Below, piece after piece: positions 26,683 to 35,606 of a stretch of 64,000 bases of DNA. The notes beneath the pieces were generated by a model, which ran no database searches, was not told the origin of the DNA, and saw nothing but the letters and a program-made list of their open reading frames with translations. The position numbers and the translations under genes were made by a program. Source of the stretch: Microcoleus sp. FACHB-1515 (GTDB lineage: Bacteria; Cyanobacteriota; Cyanobacteriia; Elainellales; Elainellaceae); assembly GCF_014696105.1 (NCBI RefSeq), contig NZ_JACJPO010000067.1:1-64000 (forward strand), written 5' to 3'. Position 1 is the first letter of the stretch. Each line of letters starts with the position of its first letter.

Positions 26683-27654
26683 CTATGCGCCTGCGCCAGT
26701 TTCAACGGGTAGTTCAGGATGAGAAGAATATTCGGTCCAAGAGCCTTCATAAACTCGCACTTTTGGATAGCCCAGCAGATGCTTCAGCACGTTGTACTGC
26801 AAGGTTGCTTCTCGTCCGGTGCTGCAAGTGACGATGATATCATCTTCGGGCGTAATTCCTCGATCGGCTAACAGTTGGCGAATCTCATCAAGCGGTTTAA
26901 GCTGATGAAAATTTGCCTCTCCAACTGTGAAGGTCGGCCAAGGAATGTTTTTCGCACCGGGAATATGTCCGTTCCGCACCCAAATGTCTTGAGTGCCTGC
27001 AAACACATCGGCAGGACGCGGATCGATAAAGGTAATTTCCGGTTTGCCGATGAACTGCCGCACCTGATCTAAAGTGACGCGAATCGAGTCATTATCCTGT
27101 GCAGTGAATCGTCCGGGCGTATAGCTGGGAAATGCTTTGGTTACAGGCAGATTTGCTGCTTTATAGCCTGCAAAACCGCCGTCCAAGATGGCGACGTTGC
27201 TGTGTCCAGTCCGCTCTAGCAAATAGGCAACCATCGTTGCGCCTAGAACGTCTCTTCCGTCTGAATAAATTAGCACGTTGCTGTCATCAGTTACGCCTGC
27301 TTGAGCAAAAAGCGAACTTAACTTTTGTGTATCCCAATATTGCACAGGCAAGACACCGTTGGGACCGCGAAAGGTATTATCAGCCACGTGAACGGCGTTG
27401 GGAAGATGGGCAGTGAAGTAGTCAAACGGGTTAATTCGCACATCTAAAACGCGCAAATTCGGATCATTGGCATGTTCAGCAACCCAGGAGGGCGAAACGA
27501 ATTCAACGCGAGTCGAGGAGGCAGTTGTTGCGGTGACAGCGATCGACCACAGCGGAATTGCAACCACACAAACGAGTAAAGATGCAAAAAATGCTAGCAC
27601 TTTCGATTGCCAATTTCGAGCGTGAAACAGTTGTCGTAAACGATTCAATTTCAT
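26683..27654 (-). CDS. Exported two-domain rhodanese (sulfurtransferase)
   Basis: About 323 residues from ATG 27654, chosen because GGAG lies 8 bp upstream; an in-frame start at 27690 is less likely. A hydrophobic N-terminal segment (about 18-42) predicts export or a membrane anchor. Two rhodanese domains follow. The first (about 55-180) has SDGR where the catalytic Cys would be, as is normal for the inactive N-terminal domain. The second (about 190-315) has the active loop TCSTGREAT with its Cys. Members transfer sulfur from thiosulfate or 3-mercaptopyruvate to acceptors; the substrate here is unknown. It has motif copies at 27767-27798 upstream and sits next to cysA. Confidence 0.9.
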   Translation of the reverse strand: MKLNRLRQLFHARNWQSKVLAFFASLLVCVVAIPLWSIAVTATTASSTRVEFVSPSWVAEHANDPNLRVLDVRINPFDYFTAHLPNAVHVADNTFRGPNGVLPVQYWDTQKLSSLFAQAGVTDDSNVLIYSDGRDVLGATMVAYLLERTGHSNVAILDGGFAGYKAANLPVTKAFPSYTPGRFTAQDNDSIRVTLDQVRQFIGKPEITFIDPRPADVFAGTQDIWVRNGHIPGAKNIPWPTFTVGEANFHQLKPLDEIRQLLADRGITPEDDIIVTCSTGREATLQYNVLKHLLGYPKVRVYEGSWTEYSSHPELPVETGAGA

Positions 27655-27766
27655 TCGAGGCGCTCCTAAAAGATTGAAGATCGATCGCAATTGAGACTGG
27701 CTGATTGCAAGCTCTCAGCAGATTAGCAGCTTGTTTCCAGCGACTCCATCCGCTGCTAACCAAAAT

Positions 27767-27798
27767 ATTACAGTAATTTGACCAATTTACCGTAGTAT
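27767..27798 (-). promoter_or_regulatory. Two dyads upstream of the rhodanese gene (ATTACAGTAAT and TTACCGTAGTAT)
   Basis: ATTACAGTAAT (27767-27777) is a perfect TAC-N-GTA palindrome. TTACCGTAGTAT (27787-27798) carries the ACTACGGTAA core on the minus strand. Both lie 110-145 bp upstream of the rhodanese start and resemble the site in front of lysR. Confidence 0.5.
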
Positions 27799-27893
27799 AC
27801 AGCAATAGTGACTGCTCAATCAAGCTGTAAAACTCTAAATCGGCCTCCAATAAGTTCCATTACTAGGAGCTGATTCAAACTTCCAATTGAAGT

Positions 27894-28907
27894 TCAGTTG
27901 AAGGCATATTCTGGAAACGTTTTGACCTGCTTCGGCTTCACGTAAACTTGCTGACGAGGTGTAAGCTGAAGCCTGTCGTAATCTTCGCGGCTCAGATGCG
28001 CGTTGACAATTTGACCTGATTCAAGCAGAAGTTCTACTTGAATTTCCCAGCCGAGATGAACAATGTGATTAATTTGAGCAGGAACCGCTTCTTCGATCGC
28101 CTCTGGTTGAATTAGGATGTCATGCGGTCGCAAAAAGACGCGATCGCTCGCCGCAACCTTTTCTTTAGGCAAAATTCCTGAAGCAGCAGGCAACACATTC
28201 ACAGGTCCAATAAAGCTCATCACAAATGGCGTTGCAGGATGATCGTAGATATCTGCGGGCTTGCCAACCTGCTCAATTCGACCTTTGTTCATCACCACGA
28301 CTTCATCGGAAACTTCCATTGCTTCCTCTTGATCGTGCGTCACAAAAACGGTTGTCACTTGCACTTCTTCATGCAGATGCCGCAGCCATTGCCTGAGATC
28401 TTTTCGCACTTTGGCATCAAGTGCGCCGAACGGTTCATCTAGCAGCAATACCTGCGGTTGAATCGCAAGTGCTCGTGCGAGGGCGACCCGCTGCCGCTGT
28501 CCTCCTGACAGTTGGGAGGGATAGCGATCGCCCAATCCGCCAAGCTGCACAAGCCCCAGCAGTTCTTCCACACGATTTTTTACTCGTGCTTTCGGCCACT
28601 TGTTAATCTCCAGCCCAAACGCAACATTTTCACGAATCGTCAAATGCTTGAATAAAGCGTAGTGCTGAAACACAAAGCCCATTCGTCGAGCCTGTACTGG
28701 GTCGTGAGTGGCATCGCGTCCTGACACATAAATGTTGCCGCTGTCGGGCTTTTCCAGTCCTGCAATGACGCGCAGCAGCGTAGATTTGCCTGAGCCAGAT
28801 GGTCCTAACAGGGCAACGAGCGATCCGGTTTTGATTTCGAGATTGATGCGATCGAGCGCTTGGAAGCTACCGAAGTGTTTTGAGACGTTATCTACTGTAA
28901 TACCCAT
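27894..28907 (-). CDS. cysA: Sulfate/thiosulfate ABC transporter ATPase CysA
   Basis: A 337-residue ATPase from ATG 28907 ([25 protein letters not shown] 9 bp upstream). It has Walker [13 protein letters not shown]-loop [11 protein letters not shown], signature [15 protein letters not shown], Walker [13 protein letters not shown] and the switch His (FVTHDQEEA). The C-terminal regulatory domain (about 240-337) includes [10 protein letters not shown] and VFLRPHDI, typical of CysA. It energises sulfate/thiosulfate uptake by CysT/CysW/SbpA. None of those partners is in the window; on the 5' side there is only a NIL-domain remnant and a Crp-family regulator. It would have to use permeases encoded elsewhere. 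Confidence 0.93.
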   Translation of the reverse strand: MGITVDNVSKHFGSFQALDRINLEIKTGSLVALLGPSGSGKSTLLRVIAGLEKPDSGNIYVSGRDATHDPVQARRMGFVFQHYALFKHLTIRENVAFGLEINKWPKARVKNRVEELLGLVQLGGLGDRYPSQLSGGQRQRVALARALAIQPQVLLLDEPFGALDAKVRKDLRQWLRHLHEEVQVTTVFVTHDQEEAMEVSDEVVVMNKGRIEQVGKPADIYDHPATPFVMSFIGPVNVLPAASGILPKEKVAASDRVFLRPHDILIQPEAIEEAVPAQINHIVHLGWEIQVELLLESGQIVNAHLSREDYDRLQLTPRQQVYVKPKQVKTFPEYAFN

Positions 28908-29011
28908 GTGTTGATTTCCTAGCAAAATCGATCGGTGAAAGGAGTGAATACATCTGCGTAGCTTGGCCGTAAGCAGGCGTTTCAAACCCTACATGGCTGC
29001 ATAATAGAGCA

Positions 29012-29023
29012 ATACTACGGCAA
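29012..29023. promoter_or_regulatory. ACTACGGCAA motif upstream of cysA
   Basis: ATACTACGGCAA, 105 bp upstream of the cysA start, forms an inverted pair with TTGCCGTAGTTT at 29103-29114, 79 bp away. Same core as the sites before lysR and rhodanese. Confidence 0.5.
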
Positions 29024-29102
29024 TTTGATCGATCTATCGTATTTTTATAGAATTCAGTTTGCGATCGTCTCAATCAGCAGTAAATACTTATTTTCGATTT
29101 AC

Positions 29103-29114
29103 TTGCCGTAGTTT
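29103..29114. promoter_or_regulatory. TTGCCGTAGTTT motif upstream of the NIL remnant
   Basis: Inverted copy of the 29012-29023 motif, 16 bp before the ATG of the NIL-domain remnant. The two sites could serve the divergent cysA and NIL promoters. Confidence 0.5.
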
Positions 29115-29129
29115 ATTAGAACAACAGTG

Positions 29130-29255
29130 ATGGCGATTCGCTTGATGATGAGCAGCAAAACGCAACTGCGATCGCGGATCTATATTCCCCACCACCATTT
29201 GCAAGAACCAGTTTTATCGAGCCTGATTGCCGACTACAGCCTGAGCGTAGCAATT
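29130..29255 (+). pseudogene. NIL-domain protein, N-terminal remnant
   Basis: From ATG 29130 the reading MAIRLMMSSKTQLRSRIYIP continues HHHLQEPVLSSLIADYSLSV, which matches the first strand and helix of the NIL domain (R-x-x-I-P-x-x-x-x-x-E-P-v-i-s-x-L-x-x-x-y). The domain occurs in methionine ABC ATPases and in small stand-alone cyanobacterial proteins near sulfur genes. Intact forms run to about 75 or more residues; here homology stops at about 29255. The frame then reads unrelated sequence into the opposing crp-family gene (stop 29352 area). It is another piece lost from this island. Confidence 0.55.
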
Positions 29256-29294
29256 GATTGGCAAAGCAAACCCCACAGGCGACGACTGGCACTG

Positions 29295-29912
29295 CTAAAT
29301 CTCGTAGTGCCAAGTTTCCCATTCGTGCAGCAGAATTTGTCGCACCGATGAGCGCTCAATCAAACCTTGCGCTTCAAGCTGTTGCAGGCAGCGTGTAATC
29401 GTGACGCGAGTTGCGCCCAGCAGTTCAGCGATGTCTTGATGCGTCAGACGTAATTCAAGCAGTTGACCGCGATCGATCGTCCGTCCAAATCGGTTCGCAA
29501 GCCAACCCAAAAGTTTAATCAAGGCAGGTTCAATTCGCCGAATACTGCGAATAATCATTAGTTCTTCGGTCTGCTGAAGATGCGCGGCGAGAATGTCGTT
29601 CAGTTGTTTCGCATCGGCGATCGCAGCGGGCAAAACTTCAACTGTTGTTAGGCATTCGATGTGCTGATTCGATCGCGACACCCCGACAATATCACCTGTT
29701 CCCCACACGCCCAACGGCACAGTTGTTCCGTCTTCGAGATAGCTTAACGTGCGGACAAATCCGGTTTGAATCTGCCAGCCAGTCGGCGCAGCGGGAAGAA
29801 GCGATCGCGCAGCAAATTTCTTCGATTGCGGTTCAGCTTGAGCTGTTCCAAAGGTGGAAACATTCTGCGAATGAAAAGTCGAAAGCAGAGGGCGAAGTAA
29901 CGAGGTTGACAT
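29295..29912 (-). CDS. Crp/Fnr (NtcA/CysR)-like transcriptional regulator
   Basis: A 205-residue regulator. A partial cNMP-type sensor domain is followed by a C-terminal helix-turn-helix (LRLTHQDIAELLGATRVTIT, then RCLQQLEAQGLIERSSVRQI), the normal end of this family. The beta-roll (GWQIQTGFVRTLSYLEDGTT, VPLGVWGTGDIVG) is shorter than in NtcA and lacks the classic cAMP-binding RSAR block, as in CysR-like proteins. Cyanobacterial CysR controls sulfate uptake genes, and this gene sits beside cysA, so a sulfur role is plausible but inferred. ATG 29912 is the only ATG available. Confidence 0.85.
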   Translation of the reverse strand: MSTSLLRPLLSTFHSQNVSTFGTAQAEPQSKKFAARSLLPAAPTGWQIQTGFVRTLSYLEDGTTVPLGVWGTGDIVGVSRSNQHIECLTTVEVLPAAIADAKQLNDILAAHLQQTEELMIIRSIRRIEPALIKLLGWLANRFGRTIDRGQLLELRLTHQDIAELLGATRVTITRCLQQLEAQGLIERSSVRQILLHEWETWHYEI

Positions 29913-30073
29913 AGTAAAAAATGACCAAAAGAACGATTAGGAAGGGAAAAGTTTTGATCGAGTCTGCCATCGGGCAAAAAGGCAGATCTCACCTCGATCG
30001 CTTGGGGAATGGCCTGAGCGTTACGAGACAAATTAGCGGCTTCTTGCTGAGCAGTTTGCGTTTCCACTGTCAC
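29744..30073 (-). CDS. Doubtful ORF ahead of the crp-family gene; only its first half looks protein-like
   Basis: A 109-codon frame. The first 55 or so codons (MTVETQTAQQEAANLSRNAQ, AIEVRSAFLPDGRLDQNFSL, PNRSFGHF) have normal-looking composition. The last 50 overlap the start of the crp-family gene in another frame and look like noise. It may be a truncated gene, a leader peptide or chance. I recognise no family. A degenerate copy of the sulfur-island motif (GTTACCGTGTTTTATAG, from 30242) lies 170 bp upstream. The rest of 29913-30483 holds no other gene I can support. Confidence 0.2.
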   Translation of the reverse strand: MTVETQTAQQEAANLSRNAQAIPQAIEVRSAFLPDGRLDQNFSLPNRSFGHFLLCQPRYFALCFRLFIRRMFPPLEQLKLNRNRRNLLRDRFFPLRRLAGRFKPDLSAR

Positions 30074-30483
30074 GGGCTACACAATCCATCATCTTGAGGG
30101 CAGCCTGCACTCAAGAGCAGGCTCAAGCCGATTGGTCTTACCGAAACGGTTCTTCGCTTCAGACGCATTCGATCGTCCTCCAAAGTCAATCAGAACTATC
30201 AATCGCATCTCAAATCCAGTCAAATACGATAAGTCGATCGAGTTACCGTGTTTTATAGTCAAAACTATGACACAAGGCAGATTAAAAAGCAAGGTTGACT
30301 CTTGCCTAACTCACAAACCCCAAGTGATTCAGAAACTAGATCGCCGCAATTCGCGTCATCTGAAACATTTTCTTAAAACCGAATTGCACTCAAGCGCGAT
30401 CGCCCGACAATTTCTTCTAAATTGGATCAAGATTTAGAGGCAAGGGAGGCTACTTATTGCTTAGCCGATCGGCTGCCCACAAA

Positions 30484-30508
30484 AAAGCCCCCCAAACCGG
30501 GGGGCTTT
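30484..30508 (-). terminator. Rho-independent terminator of tkt
   Basis: AAAGCCCCCC (30484-30493) pairs with GGGGGGCTTT (30499-30508), a 10-bp GC stem with a 5-nt loop. On the minus strand it is followed by TTTTTT, 28 bp beyond the tkt stop. Confidence 0.9.
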
Positions 30509-30535
30509 GGCTTTCTAAACCTGGAAGCCTACAAA

Positions 30536-32539
30536 CTAGCCGAGCAGCGCTTTAGCCCGATTGACGACGTTATCGACGGTGTAGCCGAACTTCTCCATGC
30601 AAACGCCACCCGGAGCCGATGCGCCAAACCGCTCGATGCTGACCATGTCGCCCTCAAAACCGATGTAGCGATGCCAGCCGAAGCTGGTAGCTGCTTCCAC
30701 AACAAGCCGCTTGGTGACGGATTTGGGCAGAACCGATTCTTGATATTCTGCCGATTGCGCTTCAAACAAATCGGTGCTGGGAATTGAGACGACGCGGACT
30801 TTATGTCCAGCTTCCGTCAGTTGCTTCGCCGCCTCGACGCAGAGCGACACTTCGCTGCCTGTGCCGATCAAAATCAGGTCGGGCGTACCGTCGCTGTCAG
30901 ACAGAATGTAGCCGCCTTTGAGCGTGTTTTCGATCGAGCTTCCCGCCAGATTCGGCAAGTTCTGCCGCGACATCGCCAGCAAGGTCGGATAGTTGCGATT
31001 TTCAACCGCGAACTTGTACGCGCCCGATGTTTCGTTGCCATCAGCGGGACGGAAAACGGTCAGATTTGGAATGGCACGGAGCGAGGCTAAGGTTTCGATC
31101 GGCTGGTGCGTGGGGCCATCTTCACCTAACGCCACCGAGTCGTGCGTCATCACGTAGATCACCTGCGATTGCGACAGGGCAGACAGGCGAATCGCCGCCC
31201 GCATGTAGTCGGCAAACACAAGGAACGTCGCGCAGTAAGGCAAAATGCCGCCGTGCAGGTAGAGACCATTGCAGATCGCGCCCATGCCGTGTTCGCGGAC
31301 GCCAAAGTGGAGGTTGCGATTTTCGTACTGGCCTTTTTGGAAATCGCCAAAGCCCTTCAGCAGCGTGTAGTTTGAGTGCGTCAGGTCAGCCGAGCCGCCG
31401 AACAGTTCGGGCAGGACGGGCGCGATCGCATTCAAGGTAATCTCCGACAGCTTCCGGGTTGCCAGCGGCTTATCGTCGGGCGTGTAGGTCGGCAGACAGT
31501 CCGCCCAGTTTTCCGGCAAGCGACCTTCCATCAAGCGCTCAAATTCCGCTGCGTCTTCGGCATATTTGGCTTTGTATTCTTCAAACTTTTTGTTCCACTC
31601 GGTTTCCAGATTTGCACCGCGATCGACTGCCTGCCGGAAATGTCCCAAAACGTCATCGGGAATTTCAAACGGTTCGTATTCCCAGCCGAGTTGCTTGCGG
31701 GTCGCTTCGATTTCCGCTGCTCCCAAGGCTGCGCCGTGAACGTCGGCAGTATTCGCTTTGTTGGGCGAGCCGTAGCCGATCGTGGTTGTCACCTTGATCA
31801 TCGAAGGCTTGTCGGTGACAGATTTGGCATTAGCGATCGCTTCCGCAATGGCTTCCAGATTCGTGTTGCCTTCGGGAACGTGCTGAACGTGCCAGCCATA
31901 GGCTTCAAAGCGCTTGCTCACGTCTTCAGTGAAGGCGATATCGGTCGAGCCGTCGATCGAGATGTGGTTGTCGTCGTAGAGCGCAATCAGCTTACCCAAT
32001 CCTTGGTGTCCAGCTAGCGAGCAGGCTTCGCCCGACACGCCTTCCATGTTGCAGCCGTCGCCCAAAATGACGTAGGTGTAGTGATCGACGATCGTGGCGT
32101 CGGGCTTGTTGAACTTGGCGGCGAGGTGCGCTTCGGCCATTGCCAAGCCGACCGCATTGGCGATGCCTTGACCGAGCGGACCTGTCGTGACTTCCACGCC
32201 TGCGGTTTCAAAGTTTTCCGGGTGTCCGGGCGTGCGCGATTCCCACTGGCGAAACTGCTTGATGTCGTCGATCGTGACGCTGTCGTAGCCCGTCAGATAC
32301 AGCAGGGCGTACTGCAACATACAGCCGTGACCTGCTGACAGCACGAAGCGATCGCGATCGACCCACTTGGGATTTTTGGGATTGAAGCGCATGAACTGAT
32401 CCCACAGCACAAACGCCATTGGCGCTGCACCCATTGGCAAACCGGGATGGCCGGATTTTGCTTTTTCAACGGCATCGATCGCCAAAAAGCGAATCGAATT
32501 AATACACAGTTCGGTGAGCGATTGGGTTGCAACAGCCAT
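30536..32539 (-). CDS. tkt: Transketolase
   Basis: A 667-residue thiamine-diphosphate enzyme that moves two-carbon ketol units in the Calvin cycle and pentose phosphate pathway. The N-terminal domain has [21 protein letters not shown] and the ThDP/metal segment [14 protein letters not shown]. The middle domain has [13 protein letters not shown] and [18 protein letters not shown] (catalytic Glu and His region), and the C-terminal domain ends [12 protein letters not shown]. Length is normal. It is the last gene of acpP-fabF-tkt on the minus strand, with 208 bp to fabF, and ends at a strong terminator. Confidence 0.98.
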   Translation of the reverse strand: MAVATQSLTELCINSIRFLAIDAVEKAKSGHPGLPMGAAPMAFVLWDQFMRFNPKNPKWVDRDRFVLSAGHGCMLQYALLYLTGYDSVTIDDIKQFRQWESRTPGHPENFETAGVEVTTGPLGQGIANAVGLAMAEAHLAAKFNKPDATIVDHYTYVILGDGCNMEGVSGEACSLAGHQGLGKLIALYDDNHISIDGSTDIAFTEDVSKRFEAYGWHVQHVPEGNTNLEAIAEAIANAKSVTDKPSMIKVTTTIGYGSPNKANTADVHGAALGAAEIEATRKQLGWEYEPFEIPDDVLGHFRQAVDRGANLETEWNKKFEEYKAKYAEDAAEFERLMEGRLPENWADCLPTYTPDDKPLATRKLSEITLNAIAPVLPELFGGSADLTHSNYTLLKGFGDFQKGQYENRNLHFGVREHGMGAICNGLYLHGGILPYCATFLVFADYMRAAIRLSALSQSQVIYVMTHDSVALGEDGPTHQPIETLASLRAIPNLTVFRPADGNETSGAYKFAVENRNYPTLLAMSRQNLPNLAGSSIENTLKGGYILSDSDGTPDLILIGTGSEVSLCVEAAKQLTEAGHKVRVVSIPSTDLFEAQSAEYQESVLPKSVTKRLVVEAATSFGWHRYIGFEGDMVSIERFGASAPGGVCMEKFGYTVDNVVNRAKALLG

Positions 32540-32747
32540 AATCTCTTTTACTCAATGACGGTTTGTGCTGGAGGAAGCCGGACAAGCGAACAAACTTCGA
32601 TCATCCCATTGGGCGATCGAGGACGCAAGGCGTCTAGACGACAACCCTTGCGATTGGCCAATAGCGATAAGTAAATGTGCTTACCAACAACTCTATCGTT
32701 AATTGCGCGACAAATCTATAGCTTTTGCCAAATTCGATTCCTGCTGG

Positions 32748-34001
32748 TTAAGCCCGATACTTTTTCAATGCTAGCGTCACGTTATGGCCGCCGAATCCGA
32801 ACGAGTTTGACAGCGCCACCTCAACGGGCATCTCACGGCTAACGTTGGGCACGTAATCGAGATCGCAGTCAGCATCGGGGTGGTCGAGGTTGATCGTGGG
32901 CGGGACGCGATCGGTGGCGATCGCCATTGCCGTTGCCACTGCTTCGATTCCGCCTGCCCCGCCGAGCAAATGTCCGGTCATTGATTTGGTCGAACTGACG
33001 GCAATTTTGTAAGCGCGATCGCCCAAGGTTTTCTTGATCGCCGCCGTTTCGGTCGGGTCGTTGAGCGGCGTACTTGTGCCGTGCGCGTTGATGTAGCTGA
33101 CCTGTTCGGGCGTCAGGCTCCCATCCTTGAGCGCCATTGCCATTGCTCTAGCTGCGTGAACGCCTCCGGGAGCTTGACCCGTCATGTGATAGGCATCGCA
33201 GGTCATGCCGTAGCCGACGATTTCGGCGTAGATTTTTGCGCCGCGACTGAGGGCATGTTCGAGTTCTTCGATCAGCAAAATGCCTGCGCCTTCGCCCAGC
33301 ACGAAGCCGTCGCGGTCTTTATCAAAGGGGCGACTGGCGTGCAGCGGATCGTCGTTGCGCGTCGAAACCGCTTTGCAGGCAGCAAATCCGGCGATCGATA
33401 GCGGGGTCACAGCCGCCTCAGTTCCGCCGCAGATCATCGCCTGCGCGTAGCCCTGCCGCACAATCCGAAACGCATCGCCGACCGCATTTGAGCCTGCCGC
33501 GCAAGCCGTAACCGGACAAGAGTTCGGTCCTTGTGCGCCAATGTGAATCGCCGTCAAGCCTGCCGCCATGTTTGCGATCATCATCGGTACCATGAACGGG
33601 CTACAGCGATCGGGGCCGCGCGTCAGGTTGATTTCCTGCTGCTCTTCCATCACCTTCAGGCCACCGATTCCAGTGCCGATCATCACGCCGACCTGTTCCG
33701 AGTTGAGGTCGTTGATCGTGAAATTGGCGTCTGCGAGTGCCATTTTGCTGGCGGCGATCGCAAACTGGGCAAAGCGATCCGTCCGCTTGGCCTCTTTGCG
33801 ATCCATGTAGGCATGGGGATCAAACCCTTTGACTTCTCCGGCAATGCGACAGTCGTGCCGTGAGGCATCAAAGAGGGTAATCGGGCCGATGCCGTTGCGA
33901 CCGCTCATCAAGCCTTCCCAATATTCAGCGAGGGTATTGCCGATCGGCGTAATCGCTCCCAGTCCGGTGACGACGACGCGCCGTCCAGAGTCAGTTGTCA
34001 T
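32748..34001 (-). CDS. fabF: 3-oxoacyl-[ACP] synthase II (KAS II)
   Basis: A 417-residue condensing enzyme that elongates fatty acids from malonyl-ACP. The catalytic triad is visible: Cys in VTACAAGSNAVGDAF, His in INAHGTSTPLNDPTET and His in SMTGHLLGGAGGIEA. The start VVVTGLGAITPIGNTLAEYW and the end NSFGFGGHNVTLALKKY are standard. It lies 45 bp downstream of acpP on the same strand, a typical fatty-acid synthesis pairing in cyanobacteria. Confidence 0.97.
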   Translation of the reverse strand: MTTDSGRRVVVTGLGAITPIGNTLAEYWEGLMSGRNGIGPITLFDASRHDCRIAGEVKGFDPHAYMDRKEAKRTDRFAQFAIAASKMALADANFTINDLNSEQVGVMIGTGIGGLKVMEEQQEINLTRGPDRCSPFMVPMMIANMAAGLTAIHIGAQGPNSCPVTACAAGSNAVGDAFRIVRQGYAQAMICGGTEAAVTPLSIAGFAACKAVSTRNDDPLHASRPFDKDRDGFVLGEGAGILLIEELEHALSRGAKIYAEIVGYGMTCDAYHMTGQAPGGVHAARAMAMALKDGSLTPEQVSYINAHGTSTPLNDPTETAAIKKTLGDRAYKIAVSSTKSMTGHLLGGAGGIEAVATAMAIATDRVPPTINLDHPDADCDLDYVPNVSREMPVEVALSNSFGFGGHNVTLALKKYRA

Positions 34002-34046
34002 GATGTCAATAAGGATTCAATCACCCAAACAGTAGTTTCAAGTCGC

Positions 34047-34292
34047 TCAAGCGGCGACCTTGCCGTTGATGTAGTCCACAGCCGCCTGCACAGTGGCGAT
34101 GCCTTCCGCCGCTTCGTCGGGAATTTCAATGTCAAATTCTTCTTCCAAGGCCATGACTAGCTCAACCGTGTCGAGCGAATCGGCTCCCAAGTCGTTGGCA
34201 AAGCTGGCTTCCGGCTTGACTTCGCTTTCATCGACGCTAAGCTGTTCGGCCACAATTTGCTTGACTTTTTGATAAATTTCGTCCTGGCTCAT
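34047..34292 (-). CDS. acpP: Acyl carrier protein
   Basis: An 81-residue acidic protein from ATG 34292 ([18 protein letters not shown]), with AAGGAA upstream; the longer reading from 34439 has no family support. The phosphopantetheine attachment Ser lies in [11 protein letters not shown] (Ser 39). It carries growing fatty acyl chains to FabF and partners. First gene of acpP-fabF(-tkt). Its upstream region is shared with the divergent HEAT-protein gene. Confidence 0.97.
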   Translation of the reverse strand: MSQDEIYQKVKQIVAEQLSVDESEVKPEASFANDLGADSLDTVELVMALEEEFDIEIPDEAAEGIATVQAAVDYINGKVAA

Positions 34293-34684
34293 AGCAGTTC
34301 CTTCGTTGCGTGCAGCAACTAAAATTCTAGATGGCATTGCGCCCAAATTTGTGCGATCGAACTGACTCGATCGCGCCTCAATCGGGCATCCCTTCATCTT
34401 ATCTGAAAGCGTACCGGGGATAAGGGGTCGAGCCAGCAAAGACGCTCAACCTTCGTCGAGCAAACAGATTGAAGCATGAGAGAGGCAAGGAAAACCCGAA
34501 TTTGCCGCAGCATGACGACCTCATAACGTTGTTTGATCCAAACTGACAACGCTCATCATTTTCACGTTTGAAATTGTCAGTTTGGATTTTGTTTGTTGAA
34601 ATTTTCAGGCTCTCTATTTCGGTAGAGGTTTCGGGCACGATCGCCATACTCAAATGGAAGAACACAGAGTTTACGGTGAGGAAC
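34293..34684. other. 392-bp divergent intergenic region (acpP / HEAT protein)
   Basis: No supported gene on either strand. It holds a perfect 14-bp inverted repeat at 34536-34587 and presumably both promoters. The long upstream readings of the flanking genes into this region have no family content. Confidence 0.6.
34536..34587 (+). terminator. Terminator-like 14-bp hairpin without an upstream gene
   Basis: ATCCAAACTGACAA (34536-34549) and TTGTCAGTTTGGAT (34574-34587) pair perfectly across a 24-nt loop, followed on the plus strand by TTTTGTTTG. There is no plus-strand gene in front of it, so it could end a short RNA or act as a leader structure. Confidence 0.45.
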
Positions 34685-35476
34685 ATGGCGATCGTATTGG
34701 GTGTTTTGGCCGCGCTAGCAATCATCTCGGCAGTCGGGTCGGCCTCGAAAGTTGCAAGGCAGCGTTCCCGTCAGCCTGGAAGCACATCCGCAGCCAAGGC
34801 GATACAGAAGTCGATCGAAACCGTGCAAAAAGCGATCGAAACGCCCGCCCTTCCTCCGGCTGAAGCGTCTTCTAAAGCATCCGAGCCAGTACAGGCCGAA
34901 CCGCGATCGATCGAGCCAGAAGTTGAACCACCTGTTGAACCATCGATCGAACCACCTGCCGAATCTGAGTCGATCGAATCACCAGAACCGCAGTCGATCG
35001 AGCCACAATTGACCGAATCAGAACCCGTCGCGGCTGAGTCCACAGTGACAGAAGAACTGGTGGAATCGATTTTGGAAAGAATGCCAGATGTGCCGATGGC
35101 GGCTTCGCTGCTGGTGAGTGAAGTGGTGAACCCCGAAGGCAACGATTTGGGCGTGCAGCTCGATCGCCCCAACTTCCCGATCGATCCGCAAGAAACGCCG
35201 CCTACGCATCACGGCAACAATTTGATCGAGGAAATTGCCGAACTAGAGCAGGGCGATCGCATCTCGCAGCTCGCTTCAGCGGTAGAAGATCCTGACAGTG
35301 CAATGCGTGTTTCTGCCGCTTATGCCTTGGGCGATCTGGCAACGCGCACACAAGGAGCCGATCGCGACCAGATTATTGCGATTTTGATGCGGCTGAGTGA
35401 AGATGTTGACCCGCAAGTGCGCGTCCAAGCTGCCGCCGCGCTGGGCAGCATTGGAAATCCGGTGATTGGCGAGTAA
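34685..35476 (+). CDS. Membrane-anchored HEAT-repeat protein with Pro/Glu-rich linker
   Basis: About 263 residues from ATG 34685 (GTGAGG just before; the longer reading from 34568 is unlikely). Architecture: an N-terminal hydrophobic anchor (MAIVLGVLAALAIISAVGSA), a basic stretch and a low-complexity Pro/Glu/Ser linker of SIEP-type repeats (about 55-125). Two HEAT-like repeats close the protein (IAELEQGDRISQLASAVEDP, MRVSAAYALGDLA, PQVRVQAAAALGSIG). HEAT repeats bind other proteins; the partner is unknown. The linker is encoded by repeated TCGATCGA-type octamers. A cbpA-like gene follows 130 bp downstream. Confidence 0.75.
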   Translation: MAIVLGVLAALAIISAVGSASKVARQRSRQPGSTSAAKAIQKSIETVQKAIETPALPPAEASSKASEPVQAEPRSIEPEVEPPVEPSIEPPAESESIESPEPQSIEPQLTESEPVAAESTVTEELVESILERMPDVPMAASLLVSEVVNPEGNDLGVQLDRPNFPIDPQETPPTHHGNNLIEEIAELEQGDRISQLASAVEDPDSAMRVSAAYALGDLATRTQGADRDQIIAILMRLSEDVDPQVRVQAAAALGSIGNPVIGE

Positions 35477-35606
35477 CGCGGTTTGCCTTCCAAATGCATA
35501 CGGGGATTGCGATGAATATCAGCGTAGAAACCGACCTCGCTCCCACTTTGATTTTTGGTAGTTTACGATCGGAAATATACCAAATGGCTATGTGGGAGGC
35601 AGGCGG

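Noticed and set aside
30132-30437. A 101-codon plus-strand frame upstream of the tkt terminator
   Set aside because: No recognisable family, no Shine-Dalgarno and composition like non-coding AT-rich DNA.
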